Below, one piece after another: positions 7,643-16,499 of a stretch of 64,000 bases of DNA (positions are counted from its first letter, which is position 1; the number at the start of each line of letters is the position of its first letter). Both the position numbers and the translations under genes were made by a program. Source of the stretch: Fontivita pretiosa (GTDB taxonomy: Bacteria > Planctomycetota > Phycisphaerae > Tepidisphaerales > Tepidisphaeraceae); NCBI RefSeq assembly GCF_050410795.1, contig NZ_CP191258.1:5208001-5272000 (forward strand), given 5' to 3'. The notes under the pieces were generated by a model. That model made no database searches. It saw nothing but the letters and a program-made list of their open reading frames with translations, and was not told where the DNA came from.

Positions 7643-10552
7643 GTGAAGCAGTCCTTGGCAATACTCGCCTGTGGTGCGTTCCTGCTCGGTGCAGGCACCG
7701 CGCTGCCGCAGACCACCACCCCGCGCGCCCCGGCCAGAACGGGCATCGTCGCGGTTGACGATCACGCGCTCAGGGACGACCAGGGCCATTTCCTGGGTCT
7801 GGGGGTCACCTACATGTCGGCGCTGCATCGCGCCAAATACGACCGCGCCCGCCTGCGCGCCGATCTGGAATTCCTCTCCCAACGCGGCTTCAACTACATT
7901 CGTGCCCTCTCGATGGTCGGCTGGTATGAAGCCTGGGCCGGCAAGGAAATCGCCCCCGTCACCTTCACCAACCGTGCCGGACAGACCGTGCACGCCTGGC
8001 CGGATTACTGGCAGCAGCTTCGCGACCTGATCGACATCGCCTACGACGATTACGGCCTGCGCATCGAGCTGACGATCTTCGCCGACGCCCAGCTCATGCC
8101 CACCAAGGCCGCGCGCCTCCAGCACATGCAGACGATCCTGGACAATCTTCAGGGACGACAGCACAAGCTCATCCTGCTGGAGGTGGCCAACGAAGCGTGG
8201 CAGAACGGCTTCCCCGGCTCGCAGGGCATCGCCGATTTGCGCGAATTCGGACAGTACCTTAACGCGCGCACGAGCATCCCCGTGGCGCTGAGCGCCCCCG
8301 AAGACTACAGCAATGACGGCATCGCCCAGCTCTACCAGAACAGCGGCGTCGACATCGCCACCGTCCACTTCAGCCGTGATATCGGCACGATCGAGGGCGG
8401 CTGGTACCCGGTGCGCGATCCGTGGCGGGTTGGATTCATCCCCGACATCCCGCCAGTCAGCAGCAACGAGCCAATCGGGCCCGGAGCATCCGTCGCGCAG
8501 GAAACCGATCCCATCAAGCTCGTCAGCGCCGCCGCCTTCGCGTACATGGCCAAACTTCCGATGTACGTCTACCACACCGACGCGGGCGTGTTCGGCAACA
8601 CGCGGTTCGAGGACAAACCGGGCGTGGGAAGCTTCTGGCACCTGCACAGGCTTCTCGCCGGCGACATCGCCAACTGGACGCGCAACGACGGCCTGGAAGC
8701 CGCCGCGCCCTTCACCGTCTTCGCCAATGGTCAGCCGAACAAATACTGGTGGCAGGGGATCGCCAATCCCACCAGCGGCGTGAGCGGCAACCTCTCGACC
8801 ATCCGCGACGACAGGTTCTACACGCTACCGATGGGCATCCTGCCCGGCGGAGCCGAGCTTCAGGCCAGGCGCGACATGACCTTCCAGCTCTTCAACCCCC
8901 TCACCGGGCAGGTTGTGCTGGAAACCACAAAACGCGCCGGCGAACGATTCACGATCGCGCAGGGACCGCAGGCGTACATCGTCAAAGGCACGTTCGCCGC
9001 GCCCGCCCAGCAGGCCATACGCATCGATCTGGGAGATCCCAATGACCCCAACGGGCTGGTACACCCGCAAGGCGGCGACGGCGACACCACGCCCCTGACC
9101 ATCGCCGGGCGAACCGCGCGGCGAAACGCCAACCCCGCCGAAGACTTCTACTTCTACTTCGCCGCCGCCGACTGGTTCTCATACCAGGCCAGCAAGCCAA
9201 ACCTGCTTGTGACCGTGACCTATCTGGATACCGGCGGCAGCGGAGCGATCCAGCTCCAGTACGACTCGAACACCGGCGACACGCTGCCCGCGCTCTACAA
9301 GAACGGCGGCAGCGTCGCCCTGGGAGCCAGCGGCCAGTGGAAGCAACACACCTTCCAACTTGCCGACGCGTACTTTGGCAACCGCCAGAACCATGGCGCC
9401 GACTTCCGCGTGCTGGGGCCGATCGGCAGCACGTTCTATCTCGACCACGTCGAAGTCGCGGTCGCATCCTCGGTCGGATCGATCTGGAATATCGACGCCA
9501 TCGGCGCCTGGAGCGATGCGGGCAACTGGGCCGGCGGAGTGCCCGACGGTCCGGGAGCGACGGCCAACTTCGGCGGCGCCATCACATCCCCGCGTACGAT
9601 CAGTCTCGATTCTCCCCGCGCACTCGGCGTCGTCCGATTCGACGACAGCGATGCCTACACCATCTCCGGCAGCAGCACGCTGACCATCGACGCCACCAGC
9701 GGCAACGGGGCGATCAACGTGCTGTCCGGCAGCCACAGCATCGCCGCCCCGATCCAACTGGCTGACAACACCACCGTGGCGGTCGCTTCCGGCCAGACGC
9801 TATCGGTGCAGCACGTGCGCGGGGCAGGGCTGACCGTCAGCTCCGGCACGATGCGGGTGATCAACAACCCCGCCGCCAACAGCCCCGCCGGCACCAGCCG
9901 CGTGGCCAGCCTGGCGGTGGGCAGCGGAGCGCGACTGGACCTGAACAACAACAGCCTGATCGTCAACAGCGGCAGCCTCGCGACCGTCACCGCGTCGATC
10001 AAGTCAGCCCTGGAAAACGGCGGGAACTTCGACTGGCTTGGGCCGGGCATCGGCAGCACACAGGCCAATGTCCAGAACACCGCCGCCGGCAGCTTCCTGT
10101 ACGGGCTGGGCGTTGTGCTCAATGACCTGGCTCAGGTCGGTGGCAGCGGGCCGATCTACACGACCTTCGCCGGGCAGACACTCACCGGTAATGAGATCCT
10201 GGTGAAGTTCACCTACTTCGGGGATGCCGACCTGAGTGGCTCGATCGACGCCACCGACTACTCGCTGATCGACAACGGGTATGTCAACACGTTGAGCGGC
10301 TGGATCAATGGAGACTTCGACTACTCCGGCAGCATCGACGCAACGGACTATGCCCTGATCGACAATGCGTACGTGAATCAGGCCGGTCCGCTCGCTGAAG
10401 CGCTCATTGCCGAGCATGCCCGGATGTTTGGCGGAGAGTACCTGGCGGCGTTGCGGGCGGTGCAGTCGGGAACATTGCCAGAGCCGGCAATGTCGGGGGC
10501 ATGCGCCGCGGGTCTGCTGGCGGCCAAGTGCCGGCTGCGGGCCAGAAACTGA
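7643..10552 (+). CDS. Secreted glycoside hydrolase-like protein with dockerin-like repeats and degenerate PEP-CTERM tail
   Basis: The 969-residue protein starts at GTG 7643 and has a signal peptide (residues 1 to about 22). Residues 30-440 resemble a clan-A (beta/alpha)8 glycoside hydrolase; VANEAWQNG carries the NE pair typical of the acid/base glutamate. A second catalytic acid was not identified. Residues about 500-610 look like a galactose-binding-like module ending FYLDHVEVA. A beta-helix-like part follows, starting at WSDAGNW. Two calcium-loop repeats (GDADLSGSIDATDY and GDFDYSGSIDATDY) occupy about 858-914. The tail reads LPEPA, a short hydrophobic stretch, then Arg/Lys residues, like a weak PEP-CTERM. 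It probably degrades an external polysaccharide and feeds the adjacent symporter. Confidence 0.8.
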   Translation: MKQSLAILACGAFLLGAGTALPQTTTPRAPARTGIVAVDDHALRDDQGHFLGLGVTYMSALHRAKYDRARLRADLEFLSQRGFNYIRALSMVGWYEAWAGKEIAPVTFTNRAGQTVHAWPDYWQQLRDLIDIAYDDYGLRIELTIFADAQLMPTKAARLQHMQTILDNLQGRQHKLILLEVANEAWQNGFPGSQGIADLREFGQYLNARTSIPVALSAPEDYSNDGIAQLYQNSGVDIATVHFSRDIGTIEGGWYPVRDPWRVGFIPDIPPVSSNEPIGPGASVAQETDPIKLVSAAAFAYMAKLPMYVYHTDAGVFGNTRFEDKPGVGSFWHLHRLLAGDIANWTRNDGLEAAAPFTVFANGQPNKYWWQGIANPTSGVSGNLSTIRDDRFYTLPMGILPGGAELQARRDMTFQLFNPLTGQVVLETTKRAGERFTIAQGPQAYIVKGTFAAPAQQAIRIDLGDPNDPNGLVHPQGGDGDTTPLTIAGRTARRNANPAEDFYFYFAAADWFSYQASKPNLLVTVTYLDTGGSGAIQLQYDSNTGDTLPALYKNGGSVALGASGQWKQHTFQLADAYFGNRQNHGADFRVLGPIGSTFYLDHVEVAVASSVGSIWNIDAIGAWSDAGNWAGGVPDGPGATANFGGAITSPRTISLDSPRALGVVRFDDSDAYTISGSSTLTIDATSGNGAINVLSGSHSIAAPIQLADNTTVAVASGQTLSVQHVRGAGLTVSSGTMRVINNPAANSPAGTSRVASLAVGSGARLDLNNNSLIVNSGSLATVTASIKSALENGGNFDWLGPGIGSTQANVQNTAAGSFLYGLGVVLNDLAQVGGSGPIYTTFAGQTLTGNEILVKFTYFGDADLSGSIDATDYSLIDNGYVNTLSGWINGDFDYSGSIDATDYALIDNAYVNQAGPLAEALIAEHARMFGGEYLAALRAVQSGTLPEPAMSGACAAGLLAAKCRLRARN

Positions 10553-10588
10553 AAGCGGCGCAATCCGTTCCAATGCGCCAGTTGTCGT

Positions 10589-12973
10589 CTACCGGGTTCG
10601 GTACACCAGCAGTCGCATCGCATTGAGCACGACCAGGACCGTCGAGCCTTCGTGGAACAGCACCGCCACGCCCAAGTAGGTATACCCGAGTGCCGACAGC
10701 GGCGCCAGCACGAGAATGACTCCCAGGGCAATGAACAGGTTCTGCATGATGATGCGGCGGCTGAATCGCGACAGGCCGATGGCGTCGGGCAGCTTTTCCA
10801 GATCGTCGGCCATCAGCGCCACATCCGCGGTCTCGATGGCGACATCGGTGCCCGCGCCGCCCATGGCCACCCCGACCGCCGCCGTCGCCATCGCCGGCGC
10901 GTCATTCACGCCGTCTCCGACCATCGCGATCGGTCCGTATCGCTGCTGCGCCTCGCGGATGATCCGCACCTTGTCCTCCGGCAGCAGGTCGCCGTGGTGC
11001 TCATCCACACCAACCTGTCTGGCGATCGCGTCGGCGACCTGTCGGCTGTCCCCAGTGAGCATGATGGTGCGCGCGATCCCGATCTGTCGCAGGCGGGCGA
11101 TGGTTCGCGCCGCGTTGTCGCGGGGACGGTCCGCAAGCCCGATCACCGCCTCGGGAACCTGATCGATCACCAGCACAACGGTCGTGCAGCCTCTGGAGGC
11201 AAGCGAATCGATGTGTTGCTGTACGCGTGGCAGATCAGGATGCGACGGGCTGATCAGGTCCACGTGCCCGACGGCGACTGTGGAGCCATTGACGCGCCCC
11301 GTGACCCCCTGCCCGGGAATCTGCTCCACATCCACGGCCACGAGTTCGGCGCATTGCCGCGCCTGCGCCTCGGCGACGATCGCCTTGGCCAGGGGGTGGC
11401 TGCTGCCGCGTTCCACCGCCGCCGCCAATGCCAGCAGCTCGCCCGCAGGCCGGCCGTTCAGTGGCAGCAGCTCGGTGACCTGCGCGCGCCCGCGGGTGAG
11501 GGTTCCGGTTTTGTCGAAGGCGATGGCGTTGACGCGTCCGAGGTTTTCCAGGTGCACACCCCCCTTGACCAGCACGCCCCCGCGCGCCGCGCGGGCGATG
11601 CCGCTGAGCACGGCGGCGGGCGTGCCAATCGCCAACGCGCATGGCGACGCCGCCGTCAAAAACGCCATCGCCCGGTAGAACCACGTCGCCCAGGCGCCGT
11701 CGAACAAAGGCGGCACCGCAATCAGCGCCGCGGTCGCGATCAGCACGATCGGCACGTAACGACGCTCCACCGCATCCGTGAAAACCTGCGTCGGCGATTT
11801 GGTGGTCTGCGCCTCGTTGACCATCCTGATGATCTTGGCCAGCGTGGTCTGGCTGGCCGGCCTGCTCACCCGCACCACCAGCAGCCCCTCGCCGTTGATC
11901 GTGCCGGCGAAGACCTGCGACCCGGGAGTCTTTTCCACAGGCACGGATTCGCCCGTGATCGGAGACTGATCGACCGACGATGTGCCGCTGGCGACCAGGC
12001 CGTCGGCGGGAATGCGATCGAAGGGTCGCACGACGACCAGGTCGTCAACCTTCAGGTCCTCGACGCGCACGAGTCGCTCGCTGCCGTCGGCGTCGCGAAC
12101 CGTGGCGGTTTCCGGCGCCAGCTTGGCCAGCGCCTGAATCGCCCGCCGGGCGCGGTCCATCGCCAGCTCCTCCCCGGCCCCGCCCAGGGCAAACAGCAGC
12201 AGCAGCAACCCGCCCTCTTCGTAGTGTCCCAGCACCGCCGCGCCGATGGCGGCGGCGAACATCAGCACGTCGATGTCGAACTGCCGGTTCCACAACGTCC
12301 GCAGTGTGTCCCTGAAGGTGTACCAGCCGGTCAGGAAGTACGCCGGCACGATCAGCGCCACACGCAGCCACTCCAGACGGCTGTCGGCGGTCCTGTGCAC
12401 GATCAGCGCCCCCAGCAGCAGTAGTCCCCCCAGCAGCGCCATGGTGATCTTGTGATGTTCCCAGGCCAGTGCAGCGGCCCGCGACAGCCACGACGTGGCG
12501 TGCGCCCGGGTGGCGGGCGACTGGCGATCCGCGGGGCGAAGCCGGAACCCCATCTCATCCAGCCGCCGGGCGATCTCCGGCAACGCGCACATTCGCCGGT
12601 CGAATTCGATCCGCAGCGTTCGCGAGGCGAAGTTGGCGCTGGCCACGACACCGGGCAGTTTCGAGAGCACCGTTTCGATGACCTGTTCGCTGCGCGGCGA
12701 GACCATTCCGTCGATGCCCAGGACCATCTCCGCCCGATCCGGACTCAGGCAGAACCCCGCCCGATGGACCTCGTCGTTAAGCTGTTCCAGCGTGATCAGC
12801 CTGGGATCGTAGTCCAGCTCGAGCAGCGCCTGGCCGTTGGTCGGCGGATGAAGCGTAACGTTGCGAATCCCTGCCTGATTGAGCAGGCGTTCGCGCAGGC
12901 ACCGCCCGCACAGTTCGTGCTGCTGCCCATCCCTTGAACAGATTGCCGAAACCGGAAATGTCTGAATCGCCAT
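10589..12973 (-). CDS. P1B-type metal-transporting ATPase (P1B-4-like, SPC/HEGST)
   Basis: This is a heavy-metal P-type ATPase of 794 residues. The frame continues upstream to a GTG at 13126, but the ATG at 12973 begins the conserved N-terminus, so I prefer it. An N-terminal domain with CGRC (22-25) and a second degenerate HMA-like fold (about 80-147) precede the membrane helices. Key motifs are TGES 340-343, SPC 443-445 in the metal-binding helix, DKTGT from Asp487, a GDGVNDAP hinge, and HEGST 774-778 in the last helix. SPC with HEG(G/S)T is the signature of the P1B-4 group (cobalt, iron or zinc export) rather than the CPC of copper or zinc/cadmium pumps. It converges on the glycoside hydrolase gene. 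Confidence 0.92.
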   Translation of the reverse strand: MAIQTFPVSAICSRDGQQHELCGRCLRERLLNQAGIRNVTLHPPTNGQALLELDYDPRLITLEQLNDEVHRAGFCLSPDRAEMVLGIDGMVSPRSEQVIETVLSKLPGVVASANFASRTLRIEFDRRMCALPEIARRLDEMGFRLRPADRQSPATRAHATSWLSRAAALAWEHHKITMALLGGLLLLGALIVHRTADSRLEWLRVALIVPAYFLTGWYTFRDTLRTLWNRQFDIDVLMFAAAIGAAVLGHYEEGGLLLLLFALGGAGEELAMDRARRAIQALAKLAPETATVRDADGSERLVRVEDLKVDDLVVVRPFDRIPADGLVASGTSSVDQSPITGESVPVEKTPGSQVFAGTINGEGLLVVRVSRPASQTTLAKIIRMVNEAQTTKSPTQVFTDAVERRYVPIVLIATAALIAVPPLFDGAWATWFYRAMAFLTAASPCALAIGTPAAVLSGIARAARGGVLVKGGVHLENLGRVNAIAFDKTGTLTRGRAQVTELLPLNGRPAGELLALAAAVERGSSHPLAKAIVAEAQARQCAELVAVDVEQIPGQGVTGRVNGSTVAVGHVDLISPSHPDLPRVQQHIDSLASRGCTTVVLVIDQVPEAVIGLADRPRDNAARTIARLRQIGIARTIMLTGDSRQVADAIARQVGVDEHHGDLLPEDKVRIIREAQQRYGPIAMVGDGVNDAPAMATAAVGVAMGGAGTDVAIETADVALMADDLEKLPDAIGLSRFSRRIIMQNLFIALGVILVLAPLSALGYTYLGVAVLFHEGSTVLVVLNAMRLLVYRTR

Positions 12974-12980
12974 AGCACAC

Positions 12981-13000
12981 CGAGGCGCCGCGGCGCCTCG
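12981..13000. promoter_or_regulatory. 20-bp perfect palindrome upstream of the metal ATPase
   Basis: The sequence CGAGGCGCCG/CGGCGCCTCG is a perfect palindrome without spacer. It lies 8 bases upstream of the ATPase start codon and about 80 bases after the upstream gene's stop. It could be an operator for a metal sensor or a hairpin controlling translation. Without a run of Ts it is a poor intrinsic terminator. The role is inferred from position only. Confidence 0.5.
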
Positions 13001-13079
13001 ACTTGGAATGCTATGCGCGCCGTGGCGGATCACAAGCAGGCGAGAAAAATGAGACGGATTCGCAACGGATCGCAGGCCG

Positions 13080-14417
13080 CTATGTGCCGCTGAGCGTGAG
13101 ACCCGATTGCAGCCGTTCCACGCCACGCAGAATGTCTCTTGCGGAACGGAACGTCGGGGCGGCGGGATTGGCCGGGCGCAGGATCTCGCTGGTCAGCGCT
13201 GCCAGGTCGCGAGCCTCGCGACTGCGAGGATCGTACTCGATCAGCCCCGCCAGATCGGGATTGTTGTGCGGAGAGTTGAACTGAAGCGCCAGGTAGAAAA
13301 AATCCGCGGCTTTGTCGGGCTTGTGGCAACTGCTGCGAATGACCTGGCTGGTGACCTGACCGCTGAGAGTCATCTGCTCCATCATCCGCTGAATCTGGCT
13401 GGTGCGCAGCAGCTCGCCGAACAGCGACTGAAGCAGTGGATTGCGGGACAGGTCCTCATTCTCGCGCACGGCCGAGCCAAAATCGACGAATCCCACACCC
13501 TGAGGCGTGATCACGAAGTTATCCAGTCGCAGGTCCAGGTGTATGACGCGCGGGATGTCGTGAATCACCCGCAGCAGGTCGGCGCTTTGCCGGGCGAACT
13601 CGATGTGCGACAGCGCCGGTCCGCCGTTGCGCAGCCAGCTCATTCGCAACCGCCTGACGAACCCGCGCTCGTCCTTTTCCATGTCGATCAACCGTGGCAC
13701 GCGCTTGTCGTACGGCGACGGGAGATGCTCGGCCAGGATCAGCAGAATTCCCGCTTCGCGGGTCAGGAAGGTCGGGAAGATCTTGTTGACGAACTTGGCG
13801 GCGAGTTTTTCGATGCCGGCGGCGGGGTAATCGGGATGTTTCTTTCTCAGCCGCTCGATGACCGACTCGATGCCGGGAACTTCCTTTTGCACGATGATCG
13901 GCTGTTGCGGGTCGCTGTGGTGAACAAGCTGAACGTGATACGTGAATCGGTTGGTGATTTCTCCAGGCGCCAGCAACTGCATCTTCCTAGCCACGAACGC
14001 ATGCACCTTGCGCGAAAGAAACGGAAGCCAGAGTCGACGCTGCTCGACGATGGTGGTCGGTCCCTGCTCGATGGCAAAGCCGTAATCCCGAAACTGCCGC
14101 GCCAGCTCGACGGCCTGTTTGCGATAGGCAGTGGCGAACAGGCACTGTCCGCCCCAGCGCAGGCGTTTGAAGATCTGTGCCGGGTTGTGGGCAGTGTCGG
14201 GGGTGGCAAAGACGAAATCGCAGAGGCGGTCGCGGGAGGGCGGAGCGGCGGCAAAATGCCGAAACTGCGGATCGTCCCGCAGCAGTTGCCATGCCGCCTT
14301 GCGACACATTGCCGGGATGTTGACGGGCGCGGGATCGTCCTGCCGCCCCGGCGCCGCCTGCGGCGGCTCGGCCCAGTCCAACTCCATGCTTTGCGGGGCT
14401 AACATCTGCTGCATCAT
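13080..14417 (-). CDS. Protein-kinase-fold protein with N-terminal methyltransferase-like segment
   Basis: I place the start at ATG 14417 (445 residues); the frame extends to 14600 but that part looks non-coding. From residue 170 on, the order of kinase-fold motifs is complete: Lys178 in VQKE, Glu221 in TREAG, HLDLRLDN from His293 with Asp295 and Asn300, and DFG at 312-314. The HLDLR loop resembles small-molecule or Kdo/RIO-type kinases more than Ser/Thr kinases. Residues about 60-130 (RWGGQCLFAT and what follows) resemble the end of a Rossmann methyltransferase domain, but no SAM-binding motif is clear. It lies 107 bp upstream of the metal ATPase on the same strand. The substrate, protein or envelope sugar, is unknown. 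Confidence 0.7.
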   Translation of the reverse strand: MMQQMLAPQSMELDWAEPPQAAPGRQDDPAPVNIPAMCRKAAWQLLRDDPQFRHFAAAPPSRDRLCDFVFATPDTAHNPAQIFKRLRWGGQCLFATAYRKQAVELARQFRDYGFAIEQGPTTIVEQRRLWLPFLSRKVHAFVARKMQLLAPGEITNRFTYHVQLVHHSDPQQPIIVQKEVPGIESVIERLRKKHPDYPAAGIEKLAAKFVNKIFPTFLTREAGILLILAEHLPSPYDKRVPRLIDMEKDERGFVRRLRMSWLRNGGPALSHIEFARQSADLLRVIHDIPRVIHLDLRLDNFVITPQGVGFVDFGSAVRENEDLSRNPLLQSLFGELLRTSQIQRMMEQMTLSGQVTSQVIRSSCHKPDKAADFFYLALQFNSPHNNPDLAGLIEYDPRSREARDLAALTSEILRPANPAAPTFRSARDILRGVERLQSGLTLSGT

Positions 14418-14663
14418 CAGCTTCGTCTGACCGTCGCCACCGCCCTTGAAGGCTATAGCAGGGCTTATTAGTACGTCTAGTCGGCTCGCATGGGTAGCGA
14501 ATTTTTCAAAAAAGCGAAACCCAAGCCAGTTCTCGGGTAATCTGCGGTGCATCTGGTCTGATAAACAGCCGAATTTCAAAAAGCAGCGGCACGGTGGCAA
14601 GGCACAACCATGCGAACGGGCAACGCGGCACGTCGCGACGCCTCGCCCCAGCTTCCCTTTGTG

Positions 14664-15083
14664 TCATTCACCGATGATCTTGACCAGCACGCGCTTGCGT
14701 CTGCGGCCATCGAACTCGCCGTAGAAGATCTGCTCCCACGGGCCAAAATCGAGTTTTCCGTCCGTAATTGCGATGACAACCTCCCGACCCATGATCTGCC
14801 GTTTCAGGTGCGCGTCGGCGTTGTCTTCGCCGGTGCGGTTATGCCGATACTGGCTCGTCGGTGCGTGCGGCGCCAGCTTCTCCAGCCAGTCGTCGAAGTC
14901 CTGAATCAGCCCGCTTTCGGCATCGTTGATGAACACCGAGGCGGTGATGTGCATGGCGTTCACCAGGCACAGCCCGTTCTGCACGCCGCTGCGCCGAACC
15001 AGCTCTTCGACCTTGTCGGTGATGTTGATGTAATCCCGCCGATGCGGAGTGTTGAACCACAACTCTTCGCGAAGGTGTTTCAT
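14664..15083 (-). CDS. yjbQ: YjbQ (UPF0047) family protein
   Basis: This compact 139-residue protein matches the whole UPF0047/YjbQ family. It has the N-terminal YINITDKVEELV pattern, NAMHITASVFIND in the middle, and the C-terminal signature HLKRQIMGREVVIAITDGK followed by LDFGPWEQIFYGEFDG, then an RKRVLVKIIGE end. The E. coli member has weak thiamine-phosphate synthase activity; the physiological role of the family is unresolved. It stands alone between the kinase-like gene and the protease gene, 24 bp after the latter's stop. The length is normal and the ATG start at 15083 is clear. Confidence 0.92.
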   Translation of the reverse strand: MKHLREELWFNTPHRRDYINITDKVEELVRRSGVQNGLCLVNAMHITASVFINDAESGLIQDFDDWLEKLAPHAPTSQYRHNRTGEDNADAHLKRQIMGREVVIAITDGKLDFGPWEQIFYGEFDGRRRKRVLVKIIGE

Positions 15084-15107
15084 GAGGGCAAACAGATTGC
15101 CGCAAAT

Positions 15108-16427
15108 TCACTGCGGTTCAAGTCCAAGCACGCCCGACTTGAAGTCGATGACAATCCAGCGCCACGGGCCAGCGACGATCTTGCCGATGTCCGGCAGCAG
15201 CCCGCCGGTGATTTCGGCGCTTGCGACGAGGTAGTTCATGCCCAGGATTCCGTCGAGAGTGTAGGGCTTGCCCTGCGGATCGGTTACGGTGATGTCGGCG
15301 ACGAGCAGCGGCGCCTTGGCGAAGACGATCGGTGGGCCTTGACGCGTGGGCAACTCGAGCCGATCGAAGAACGTTCCGCTGGCCTGCTTGCCGCCGCCAA
15401 GCCCGCCGATCAGAAGCTGGAACTTCTGCTCTTTGGGCACATCCGGCAGCTCGCCGTTGTCGGCCACGCGCAGGTTCAGCTCCTTCGCCAGCTTTGTGGA
15501 GATCAGTGATGTGGCGGCGCCGGTGTCCAGCAGGAATGTGCCGCTGACGCTGCGACCCCGGTAGCGGACAACCACCGGCTTGCGCGGATCGTCGGGCTTG
15601 AAGGGGTCCGGCCCGATCATCGGGTTGCCGACCATGTCCGGACCGGGCGCATCCGGCGGATGCACGCGCGTGAAGCGCGCGAATGAAACGGCGGTCAGCG
15701 GCACGTGAAGCGAGGTCTTCGGGATTGACGCATCGTCGGGCAAGACAACCGACGTGCGGATCTTATCGAAGTCGGCCAGCGGCTTGGGATCCAGCACGAC
15801 GACCTTGCCGAGCATCACGGGCATGCCCGCCACATCCAGCCCCGGCGCGACCAGTTCCAGCAACCCGCCTGGCGGACGGACCTGCATGCGGATCGGACCG
15901 ATCGGTTGCGAGTAATCGGCCGCTTCCGGGTTCGACCTGGGGTACGCCGCCAGCGACACCAGCAGCGGCTCGGTGACGCCGAACTTTTCCGCGCCGGCAA
16001 TGCCGGTGTCCTCGAAGATCACCTCTTTACCGTCGCGGGTTTTCTGCCGCACGATGCCGAGCTTCCGGACCGTCTCGCCGGCCAGCATCACACCACTGGC
16101 GCCGGTATCGAGAAACGCTTCGACGGCGCTAAGCGGCTCGGCATCGGCGGTCTTGAGCATGGGACCATCCGCGCTTCGCCTCAGGTTCAGGTAAACGCGA
16201 GGCTGATCCAGCGCCGCCGCCTGCACACCCTCGATCGGCTCGTTGGCCAGAGAAGCGGCGCTCCAGATCAGTGCGGCGCCCAGGGCCAGTGCGTAGCGGT
16301 ACGGTGATGACGACCCCTGGGACGCGCCTGGTCTTGATACACGGATCGCGATGATGAATTTGCGGATCAATCGATATGCGCTCGCGCGAAAGTGCCGTGT
16401 TCCGATTGTACTCGCAAGTGGCGGCAA
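15108..16427 (-). CDS. Secreted two-lobed aspartic protease-like protein (retropepsin fold)
   Basis: The product has up to 439 residues with an N-terminal hydrophobic segment ending SLANEP, probably a signal peptide. Two separate aspartic-protease motifs are present, FLDTGASGV near residue 107 and LLDTGAATS near residue 317. Each precedes a retropepsin-like lobe, so one chain could supply both catalytic aspartates, as in pepsins. No ATG is available near the front: 16427 is a TTG, and other near-start codons inside the first 40 residues are possible, so the start is uncertain. It may be a periplasmic peptidase or only a peptide-binding fold. Nothing nearby names a substrate. Confidence 0.75.
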   Translation of the reverse strand: MPPLASTIGTRHFRASAYRLIRKFIIAIRVSRPGASQGSSSPYRYALALGAALIWSAASLANEPIEGVQAAALDQPRVYLNLRRSADGPMLKTADAEPLSAVEAFLDTGASGVMLAGETVRKLGIVRQKTRDGKEVIFEDTGIAGAEKFGVTEPLLVSLAAYPRSNPEAADYSQPIGPIRMQVRPPGGLLELVAPGLDVAGMPVMLGKVVVLDPKPLADFDKIRTSVVLPDDASIPKTSLHVPLTAVSFARFTRVHPPDAPGPDMVGNPMIGPDPFKPDDPRKPVVVRYRGRSVSGTFLLDTGAATSLISTKLAKELNLRVADNGELPDVPKEQKFQLLIGGLGGGKQASGTFFDRLELPTRQGPPIVFAKAPLLVADITVTDPQGKPYTLDGILGMNYLVASAEITGGLLPDIGKIVAGPWRWIVIDFKSGVLGLEPQ

Positions 16428-16499
16428 CCGCTCATCGTCACTCGGTCGGCGATCCTGTGTGCTGCTGTTGCATCCCGACGCACCTTGATGGCGATCCGC

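Noticed and set aside
5711..8647. A 978-codon open frame on the minus strand
   Set aside because: It is antisense to the symporter and hydrolase, rich in Asp, Gly, His and Glu with no family motif, and is explained by GC-rich codon use on the other strand.
10652..12424. A 590-codon plus-strand frame
   Set aside because: Antisense to the P-type ATPase, Arg/His/Gln-rich without structure; a shadow frame.
12981..13000. Palindrome as an intrinsic terminator of the kinase-like gene
   Set aside because: No T run follows in the transcript and it sits next to the pump start, so a regulatory role is likelier.
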